From NCBI GenBank assembly GCA_050945315.1, contig JBMNSS010000016.1:1-27349 (forward strand): 27,349 bases of DNA, read 5' to 3'. Below, in pieces: positions 21,699 to 27,349 of this stretch (the first letter of the stretch is position 1; the number at the start of each line of letters is the position of its first letter). A program made the translations under genes and the position numbers. The stretch is from DTU080 sp050945315 (GTDB taxonomy: Bacteria > Bacillota > Limnochordia > DTU080). Below the pieces are notes generated by a model, which saw only the letters and a program-made list of their open reading frames with translations, was not told the DNA's origin and made no database searches.

Positions 21699-22673
21699 GT
21701 GCCGTGGGATATTGCGGGGCACCGGAATGAAGTGGCATCGCTACGCTCTGCGGTGACGTCCGGACAGGCGGCGCACGCTTATATGTTTGCCGGAGTCAAA
21801 GGTATCGGCAAGGCCCGTCTGGCCCGTCTTTTCGCTCAGGCCCTTCTTTGTGAGAGCTCACCTTCAGAGGCGCCGTGCGGATCTTGTAGAAGCTGCCTCA
21901 GGGTGGACCATGGCAATCATCCGGATCTTCATTGGCTGACGCCCATCGGTTCCAGTTTTCGTATAGACCAGGTACGGGCCATGCAAGCGCAGATATCCCG
22001 ACGCCCTTATGAAGGACGTTACAAGATCTGTGTCTTGGACGATGCCGAGACACTGACTGAGCAAGCCCAAAACAGTATGCTTAAGGTGTTGGAGGAGCCT
22101 CCGGGCAACGGGATTCTGCTCCTCATCGTGCACCGACCGGCGGCAATTCTACCTACCATTCACTCTCGTTGCCAGACGGTGAGTATGCGTCCGGTCGCGA
22201 CGGAAGTGATCACTCAATGGCTTCTGAATCGGTGTGATATAACACCGCAACAGGCGGCTCTTTTGGCAGCTCTGAGCGGAGGCCGGCCCGGCGTGGCCTT
22301 GGACCTTGAGGCTGAGGCTGTCATCGCCGACCGCGATCGCGTGGCCTCTTGGAGCATTGCGCTGCGTCGTGACAGGCTTAAGGCCGTGTGGCCGATCGCT
22401 TCTGAATTGGAAGTCGAGAAGGATCTGGATGATTGGCTCGGGATGATGATGACTTGGTTTCGTGATGTTTGGCATCGTTTTCTTGATCCTGAGCTGCCGG
22501 TGACGAACATTGACGCCATAGAGCAGCTCGATGAGGAGGCTGCCGGGTGGCAAACGGCGGCCTTACAAGCATTAGTTGCCATCGGCGAGGCGCGAAGAGC
22601 TTTGTCCCGCAATGGACAAAAACGTCTTGTGCTCGATGTGATGCTAATGCGGATGCAAAGGGGAATACCCTAG
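21699..22673 (+). CDS. holB: DNA polymerase III subunit delta'
   Basis: A 324-residue clamp-loader subunit. The P-loop region reads GVKGIGKAR (32-40). The zinc-binding Cys set is C51, C60, C63 and C66 (ESSPSEAPCGSCRSC). The segment ICVLDDAETLTEQAQNSMLKVLEEPP is the characteristic sensor/LEEPP region of the family. With tau/gamma and delta subunits it loads the sliding clamp onto DNA. It starts at GTG 21699 with GAGGAGGG about eight bases upstream. The stop codon shares one base with the ricT start, so the two genes are coupled. Confidence 0.95.
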   Translation: MPWDIAGHRNEVASLRSAVTSGQAAHAYMFAGVKGIGKARLARLFAQALLCESSPSEAPCGSCRSCLRVDHGNHPDLHWLTPIGSSFRIDQVRAMQAQISRRPYEGRYKICVLDDAETLTEQAQNSMLKVLEEPPGNGILLLIVHRPAAILPTIHSRCQTVSMRPVATEVITQWLLNRCDITPQQAALLAALSGGRPGVALDLEAEAVIADRDRVASWSIALRRDRLKAVWPIASELEVEKDLDDWLGMMMTWFRDVWHRFLDPELPVTNIDAIEQLDEEAAGWQTAALQALVAIGEARRALSRNGQKRLVLDVMLMRMQRGIP

Positions 22674-23722
22674 TGATAGAAGTGGTTGGGGTCCGCTTTA
22701 AAAAGGCGGGCAAAATATACTATTTTGATCCCGGTGATCATCAGACGCAGGTTGGCGATCATGTGATCGTGGAGACCGTGCGCGGCACAGAACTCGGCGA
22801 AGTGGTGATAGGTCCTCGGATGGTTGGCGAACAAGAGGTCACTCAGCCTTTGAAAAAAGTGGTGCGCCCAGCTACGGAGGAGGATCTTCATCAGGCTGAA
22901 GACAACCGGGCCTATGAAACGGAAGCTTACGGAATCGCCCGAGAGTGTATAGAAGCCCTCGACTTGGAGATGAAGCTGGTCGGAGTGGAATGCGCCTTCG
23001 ATCGGAGCAAGTTGGTCTTCTTTTTTACTGCTGACCAGCGTGTCGACTTTCGTGAACTCGTCAAGGTGTTGGCGGCCAGATTGCATACTCGCATTGAGCT
23101 GAGGCAAGTTGGTGTTCGCGATGAGGCGAAGATGCTGGGCGGAGTCGGGGTCTGTGGCCGGTGCCTTTGCTGTTCAAGCTGGATCGGCGAGTTCTCTCCG
23201 GTTTCGATTCGGCATGCCAAGGAACAGGAGCTGTCGATGAATCCGGGCAAGATTTCGGGCGTGTGCGGACGGTTAAAATGCTGTCTGCGCTATGAGGCCG
23301 AGGCCTATAAGGACGCCCGCTCGCGACAACCAAAACTTGGCGATGCCATTTCTTTATCTGACGGTGAGGCTCGAATCGTGGCCGTCAGTCTGTTGCGCGA
23401 GAACGCTACTTTGCAGTTGCCCGAAGGCGGGCGAGTGACTGTGAACTGGGATCAGCTGAAAGAGGGACAACTGACCCTTCCCGTGACGAATCCACCGGAG
23501 CAGCCGACTGATGATAATGATATGCCAGGCGATCCTCGGACCGGACCGGATGGAGCGGCATCTTCCGATGATCAATCTAAGGAGGAGTCTCCGGCATCGG
23601 CGCGGCAAACCAAAAAGAGTCGTGGGAAAGCAAAGAGTTCCGGAAAAAGACGACGTTATCGCAAGCGCAAACCGAAGCGCAAGTCTGATGCGGCAGGGAG
23701 TGGCTCCCGCGGTGAAGGCTGA
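22673..23722 (+). CDS. ricT: RicT/PSP1-domain protein (YaaT)
   Basis: A 349-residue PSP1 (YaaT) protein. In Bacillus, RicT works with RicA and RicF in a complex that carries iron-sulfur clusters and promotes RNase Y processing. The Cys clusters are C161, C164, C166, C167 (VCGRCLCC) and C198, C203, C204 (VCGRLKCC), with SIRHAKEQELSMNPGKISG between them. The C-terminal ~60 residues are an acidic linker followed by a very Lys/Arg-rich tail, possibly RNA-binding. The GTG at 22673 is chosen because the family begins VIEVVGVRF; an in-frame ATG at 22547 would overlap holB by 127 nt. rsmI starts inside its last codons. Confidence 0.95.
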   Translation: MIEVVGVRFKKAGKIYYFDPGDHQTQVGDHVIVETVRGTELGEVVIGPRMVGEQEVTQPLKKVVRPATEEDLHQAEDNRAYETEAYGIARECIEALDLEMKLVGVECAFDRSKLVFFFTADQRVDFRELVKVLAARLHTRIELRQVGVRDEAKMLGGVGVCGRCLCCSSWIGEFSPVSIRHAKEQELSMNPGKISGVCGRLKCCLRYEAEAYKDARSRQPKLGDAISLSDGEARIVAVSLLRENATLQLPEGGRVTVNWDQLKEGQLTLPVTNPPEQPTDDNDMPGDPRTGPDGAASSDDQSKEESPASARQTKKSRGKAKSSGKRRRYRKRKPKRKSDAAGSGSRGEG

Positions 23723-24575
23723 GCCGGGCATCCTCTACGTAGTGGGTACGCCGTTGGGCAATCTGGAGGATGTCTCGCGGCGGGCGACCAGGATTTTGCA
23801 GGAGGTAGATCTTATCGCCGCTGAGGACACGCGGCGCACGGGCAATCTGCTTGTTGCTCTTGGGATCAAGACACCCCTGATAAGCTACCACCGGCACAAC
23901 GAGAAGTCCCGAAGCGCCCTGTTAGTGAAGAAGCTGCAGGCCGGGCAGAGCATCGCTTTAGTGAGTGACGGCGGGATGCCGGGTATTTCCGATCCCGGAC
24001 AGGTGCTTGTCCAAGCCGCTGTCGCCGCCGATCTGAGGGTGGTACCCATCCCCGGGCCCATTGCGGCGGTGAGCGCGTTGGTGATCTCCGGCTTGGCTGG
24101 TGAGCGTTTTGCTTTTGAGGGTTTCTTGCCGCGCGCGGGCACGGCGCGACAAGAACGTTTGCAGGAGTTGGCCGTAGAAAAACGGACGATGCTCGTCTAT
24201 GAGGCTCCTCATCGCCTGTTGAGAACGCTTACAGACCTGCATCAGACTCTCGGTGACCGCGCCGCGGCAGTCGCTCGCGAACTGACGAAAATATACGAGG
24301 AGTGCATCCGGGGGACCTTGCGGTCGCTTATCGGTCATTTTGAGGAAAACGAACCGCGGGGCGAGTGTGTGATCGTGATCGCAGGTCTGGATCCGGCCAC
24401 TTCCACTGACGCGGTCGCCGCGATGACAGACGAAGACATCGCCGCCTTGTTGCGTTCCCGTGTGCAACAAGGTCTTTCTCCTTCCGACGCCGCCCGCGCC
24501 GTTGCGGCGGAGACCGGCTGGCCCCGGCGCCGCGTCTACCAGATCAGTCTGAGTGTTGTCTCTGATATTAAGTAA
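23712..24575 (+). CDS. rsmI: 16S rRNA (cytidine1402-2'-O)-methyltransferase
   Basis: A 287-residue SAM-dependent methyltransferase of the tetrapyrrole-methylase fold. Visible are the N-terminal LYVVGTPLGNLEDVSRRA, AAEDTRRTG, the SDGGMPGISDPG segment and the PGPIAAVSALVISG SAM-binding region. With RsmH it modifies C1402 in the ribosomal P-site. The GTG at 23712 overlaps the end of ricT and has AGGGAG about 11 bp upstream; GTG 23700 and ATG 23688 are alternatives. In Bacillus yabA, yabB and yazA lie between ricT and rsmI; here they are absent. It is convergent with abrB, separated by only five bases. Confidence 0.96.
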   Translation: MKAEPGILYVVGTPLGNLEDVSRRATRILQEVDLIAAEDTRRTGNLLVALGIKTPLISYHRHNEKSRSALLVKKLQAGQSIALVSDGGMPGISDPGQVLVQAAVAADLRVVPIPGPIAAVSALVISGLAGERFAFEGFLPRAGTARQERLQELAVEKRTMLVYEAPHRLLRTLTDLHQTLGDRAAAVARELTKIYEECIRGTLRSLIGHFEENEPRGECVIVIAGLDPATSTDAVAAMTDEDIAALLRSRVQQGLSPSDAARAVAAETGWPRRRVYQISLSVVSDIK

Positions 24576-24580
24576 ATGGG

Positions 24581-24874
24581 TCACTCGATAGGATCGCCGG
24601 CGGTCTCGTCACGAGGATCAACCTCCGGCAGATCGGTCTGTCGTATCTCAGACCAGCACGATGCGCACAGTTCCTTGTCGCGGAAGGTATGGAGGTGCTC
24701 TTTGTTGCCGCAGAAGGTGCAGGTGCGCTCGTATCTGGTCAGGATGATCTTGTCGTCTTCTATGAGGATCTCCAGAGCATCCCCCTGGTTGATATTCAGA
24801 GCGCGTCGCAGTTCAATGGGAAGAACGACACGCCCCAACGCATCGATCCTGCGTATGATACCTGTGGTTTTCAT
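24581..24874 (-). CDS. abrB: AbrB-family transition-state regulator with Cys-rich C-terminal part
   Basis: A 97-residue DNA-binding protein. The N-terminal SpoVT/AbrB swapped-hairpin domain is clear (TGIIRRIDALGRVVLPIELRRAL, then ALEILIEDDKIIL, residues 4-45). The C-terminal part carries two Cys pairs (CTFCG near 52-56, CASCW near 70-74) like a zinc knuckle, as in clostridial AbrB proteins, unlike Bacillus AbrB. It probably represses stationary-phase genes and may autoregulate. AAAAGGAG lies about ten bases before ATG. It lies between rsmI and metG as in Bacillus, but on the opposite strand from them. Confidence 0.93.
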   Translation of the reverse strand: MKTTGIIRRIDALGRVVLPIELRRALNINQGDALEILIEDDKIILTRYERTCTFCGNKEHLHTFRDKELCASCWSEIRQTDLPEVDPRDETAGDPIE

Positions 24875-24925
24875 AGCTTGACGACTCCTTTTGCTCGAAC
24901 TGGTGGATCGGTCACGGTTGGTCTT

Positions 24926-24954
24926 ACAGTAACAGTTAATGATCGACCAGTCTA
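24926..24954 (-). promoter_or_regulatory. Weak candidate promoter for abrB
   Basis: On the minus strand TAGACT and TACTGT are spaced by 17 bp and lie before abrB, partly over the 3' end of the UPF0756 gene. Each hexamer matches consensus at four of six positions. Without it abrB would be read from the UPF0756 transcript. Confidence 0.25.
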
Positions 24955-25385
24955 TAGATTAACGCAGCGAGTCCCGCGGCCACGAGAGGTCCCGCCGGGA
25001 TACCTCCCAAGAACGAGACACCGAGCACTGAACCGATCACCATGCCTACTGTCGTCTCCGGACGAGTCGTGAGCAGACTGACTCCTTGGGCAGCCAGGTA
25101 GGCACCGAAGGCACCGATGGCGATGGCCACCAATCCTCGCCCGCTGAGGACGCATTTGAAGGCTGCGGCGAGGCCCATCTGTCCCGTGGCAAAAGGGAGG
25201 AGCAATCCTATGAAGAGAAAGACGATGCCCAATTGGGTGGCATAGACTTCGAGAAAGCCGAACATTCCGGGTACGTCAGCGAACTGCAAGACGAGCATGA
25301 GTCCTGAGGCCACAACGATCAGATCGTTTCCGCCTAAGGCGCCCGCCAACAGGATCACAAACAGCGCGGCACTGCCGGTCCCCAT
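24936..25385 (-). CDS. UPF0756 (DUF441) membrane protein
   Basis: A 149-residue hydrophobic protein with about four to five membrane segments. The middle LLPFATGQMG and the C-terminal GGIPAGPLVAAGLAAL match the UPF0756/DUF441 family (YtwI in Bacillus), whose function is unknown. GAGGAG lies nine bases before ATG. It precedes abrB by 61 nt in the same direction and is divergent from metG. Confidence 0.9.
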   Translation of the reverse strand: MGTGSAALFVILLAGALGGNDLIVVASGLMLVLQFADVPGMFGFLEVYATQLGIVFLFIGLLLPFATGQMGLAAAFKCVLSGRGLVAIAIGAFGAYLAAQGVSLLTTRPETTVGMVIGSVLGVSFLGGIPAGPLVAAGLAALIYRLVDH

Positions 25386-25505
25386 ACGCCATCGCTCCTC
25401 TGAGATAATGGTAGCATAGATCCGCAGATGGCATGAACTCGATATCTGACGCCATCATCCTCCTGAAAGATGTGTATGAGAAGTCTGGCTGAACTTGACT
25501 GCAGC

Positions 25506-25534
25506 TTGACAGACAGTGACGGGGAATCTATCAT
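25506..25534 (+). promoter_or_regulatory. Sigma-A-type promoter of the metG T-box transcript
   Basis: A consensus TTGACA (25506-25511), a 17-bp spacer and TATCAT (25529-25534) lie just before the T-box leader; transcription should start near 25541. Confidence 0.85.
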
Positions 25535-25542
25535 GTGGGGTA

Positions 25543-25818
25543 AGGTTTGGCGATGAAGGGGAAGAGTAGTTGTCAGAGGCACGCTTTCAGAGAGCCGGGA
25601 TAGGTGCAAGCCGGTGCGTGCTTGTCAACGAACATGGCCCCGGAGCTCCCGCCTGAAGGATCGGCAGATCTGTGTAGGGTCAGGGCGTGAGCGCCCGTTA
25701 GAGCGCAGGGTATACGGATCGCTGTGCCCGTGTACCTGAGAACGAGGCTCGGCAACGAGTAAATCAGGGTGGTACCGCGAGAGACCTCTCGTCCCTGCAG
25801 GGATAGAGGTTTTTTTGT
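25543..25818 (+). promoter_or_regulatory. T-box leader (methionine specifier) controlling metG
   Basis: The leader contains GATGAAGGGGAAGAGTAG at the start of stem I, the AGAGAGCCGGG segment, GGTGC elements, the conserved AGGGTGGTACCGCG box (25766-25779), and a terminator. In the specifier region, GAACATGGCC places AUG (25634-25636) where the tRNA anticodon is read, matching the downstream methionyl-tRNA synthetase gene. Uncharged tRNA-Met would stabilise the antiterminator and let transcription into metG continue. Confidence 0.93.
25782..25817 (+). terminator. T-box terminator hairpin
   Basis: ACCTCT (25784-25789) pairs with AGAGGT (25805-25810), with an inner CCCTGCAGGG palindrome, and a run of eight T follows from 25810. 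It is the OFF structure alternative to the T-box antiterminator. Confidence 0.9.
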
Positions 25819-25840
25819 TTCACGAACGGGAGGGAGCCTG

Positions 25841-27349
25841 ATGGAGGAAGGCAGATTCTATATCACAACGCCTATTTACTATCCCAGCGACGTGCTGCAT
25901 ATCGGCCATGCCTATACCACTGTGTACAGTGATGCTCTGGCGCGATGGCACAGATTGAAGGGCGATAAGGTTTTTTTTCTTACCGGATCAGATGAACATG
26001 GACAGAAAATAGAGCGCGCCGCGGCTCGTCAGGGTAAGGAGCCTAAGGAGTATGTGGACACGATCGTGGCCACCTTCCAGGAGCTTTGGAGGCGGCTGGG
26101 GATCTCCTACGATGATTTCATTCGCACGACGGAGCCCCGCCATAAGCGGGTGGTGCAGGCCATCTTTCGTCAACTTTACGAACAGGGTGATATCTACAGC
26201 GCCAAATATGAGGGCTGGTACTGTACCCCGTGCGAATCCTTTTGGCTCGAGAACCGCTTGGAGGACGGCAACTGTCCGGACTGTAACAGGGCCGTGGAAT
26301 GGGTTACCGAGGAGAGCTACTTCTTCCGGATGTCTGCGTATGGGCCGCGGCTGTTGGCTCACATCGAGGCCAATCCGGATTTCATCCAACCGGATACGCG
26401 TCGTAACGAAATGGTGAGTTTCATCCGGCAGGGTCTGGAAGATCTGTGTGTGTCTCGCACAAGCTTCGATTGGGGCATACCGGTACCCATTGATCAGGAC
26501 CACGTGATCTACGTCTGGATCGATGCCTTGTCAAATTACCTCACCGCCATCGGTTATTTGTCGGACGAAGATCGATTCCAGACGTGGTGGCCGGCGGATG
26601 TACATGTGGTGGGTAAAGACATTCTGCGTTTCCACACGATTATTTGGCCTACACTGCTCATGGCCCTCGGGTTGCCTTTACCCAAGCAAGTGTATGGGCA
26701 CGGTTGGCTGCTTGTCGATTCGGGTAAGATGTCGAAGTCAAAGGGTAACGTAGTCAATCCCAATGAGCTCATCGATGAGTTTGGAGCCGATGCCATCCGC
26801 TACTTCCTGTTGCGCGAAGTCAGTTTCGGTCAAGACGCCAAATACACGCGTCGAGCTTTGGTGGAACGGATAAACGCTGATCTGGCCAATGATCTGGGCA
26901 ACGCGTTGCATCGTAGCCTCTCCATGCTCGAGCGGTTTTGTGACGGCGTGGTGCCTCAACCGGGCACACCTGCCCCTGTCGATCTCCGATTGCAGCAACT
27001 CGCTGCTGAGGTCATCGCCGGTATGGAGCGGCATCTGCAGCGACTTGAGGTGAACAGCGCACTGGCGGAGCTGTGGCGTCTGGTGGGCGGTGTGAACAAG
27101 TACATCGACGATACGGAGCCCTGGAGTCTGGCCAAGGAGCCTTCCACACGGGAACGACTTCACACGGTCATGTATCATGTCTGTGAGTCATTACGCATCA
27201 TCGCTCTCTTACTCAAAGCCTTCTTGCCGGAATCGGGCTCAAAGATGTGGCGTCAGCTGGGGCTCGTTGCGTGGGAGGAGAAAGGCTTTGATGATCTGGC
27301 CTGGGGAGGAATTGCTGCGGGAACCCGCACCGCCAAGGGAGATCCCCTT
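25841..27349 (+). CDS. metG: Methionyl-tRNA synthetase, N-terminal 503 codons (cut by window end)
   Basis: A class I synthetase that charges tRNA-Met. The HIGH motif is at residues 20-23 (LHIGHA) and KMSKS at 296-300 (GKMSKSKGN). A zinc-knuckle has C128/C131 (CTPC) and C145/C148 (CPDC). WIDALSNYLTAIG and the anticodon-binding helices (LANDLGNALHRS) are also seen. ATG 25841 is preceded by GGGAGGGAG. No stop is reached before the window ends; the family is about 500-660 residues long, so a C-terminal tRNA-binding domain may follow. The T-box leader upstream regulates it. Confidence 0.97.
   Translation, partial: MEEGRFYITTPIYYPSDVLHIGHAYTTVYSDALARWHRLKGDKVFFLTGSDEHGQKIERAAARQGKEPKEYVDTIVATFQELWRRLGISYDDFIRTTEPRHKRVVQAIFRQLYEQGDIYSAKYEGWYCTPCESFWLENRLEDGNCPDCNRAVEWVTEESYFFRMSAYGPRLLAHIEANPDFIQPDTRRNEMVSFIRQGLEDLCVSRTSFDWGIPVPIDQDHVIYVWIDALSNYLTAIGYLSDEDRFQTWWPADVHVVGKDILRFHTIIWPTLLMALGLPLPKQVYGHGWLLVDSGKMSKSKGNVVNPNELIDEFGADAIRYFLLREVSFGQDAKYTRRALVERINADLANDLGNALHRSLSMLERFCDGVVPQPGTPAPVDLRLQQLAAEVIAGMERHLQRLEVNSALAELWRLVGGVNKYIDDTEPWSLAKEPSTRERLHTVMYHVCESLRIIALLLKAFLPESGSKMWRQLGLVAWEEKGFDDLAWGGIAAGTRTAKGDPL

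Noticed and set aside
21526..21738. Minus-strand small frame between tmk and holB
   Set aside because: It has no ribosome binding site at the possible starts, overlaps the holB start, and its His/Pro-rich product resembles no known family, including DarA.
25276..25458. Minus-strand frame starting at ATG ATG after CAGGAGG, overlapping the UPF0756 start
   Set aside because: The ribosome binding site is too close to the start, and the frame overlaps a conserved family gene with its own good site.

Overview
The window looks like a chromosomal segment of a Bacillota (Firmicutes) bacterium with fairly high G+C, most likely a clostridial or deeper-branching lineage. Three things suggest this. The right end keeps the Bacillus gene order yaaO - tmk - holB - ricT - rsmI - abrB - metG. 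The AbrB homologue carries the C-terminal Cys pairs common in clostridial AbrB proteins. Two Firmicutes-typical RNA regulators, a ydaO-type c-di-AMP riboswitch and a methionine T-box, are present. I see no tRNA, CRISPR array, insertion sequence or phage gene.

Layout. 1-140: 3' part of a 5S rRNA and its terminator. 176-2180 (minus): a SulP anion transporter behind a c-di-AMP riboswitch with its own terminator, followed by a doubtful small ORF. 2480-4955 (plus): membrane pyrophosphatase and a dodecin-like protein whose Shine-Dalgarno lies in a possible pseudoknot, then a strong terminator. 5175-13723 (plus): a Gfo/Idh/MocA oxidoreductase and a complete Opp/Dpp-type ABC importer (binding protein, two permeases, two ATPases), ending in an unlisted 58-residue membrane protein. 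13695-17588 (minus): htrA-like protease, OmpR-type response regulator and sensor kinase, probably one envelope-stress operon. 17834-19003 (plus): a second Gfo/Idh/MocA oxidoreductase. 19050-19330: a hairpin-dense non-coding stretch. 19365-24575 (plus): Orn/Lys/Arg decarboxylase, tmk, holB, ricT, rsmI. 24581-25385 (minus): abrB and a UPF0756 membrane protein. 25506-27349 (plus): strong promoter, Met T-box leader and metG, cut by the window end.

How the parts fit. The left end concerns ion and energy balance: a c-di-AMP-controlled anion carrier next to a membrane pyrophosphatase with K+-dependent-type residues. The centre is a nutrient-uptake locus, probably for a sugar-like or peptide-like compound because Gfo/Idh dehydrogenases flank an Opp-family importer; the substrate cannot be read from sequence. 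The right end is housekeeping: dTMP synthesis, the replication clamp loader, the RNA-processing factor RicT, 16S rRNA methylation and Met-tRNA charging.

Most interesting points: the importer's binding protein appears circularly permuted relative to ordinary SBP_bac_5 proteins; the SulP gene has a complete c-di-AMP riboswitch and terminator; the 19050-19330 region looks like an unassigned structured RNA or leader; and the c-di-AMP receptor gene darA, normally between tmk and holB, is missing there.
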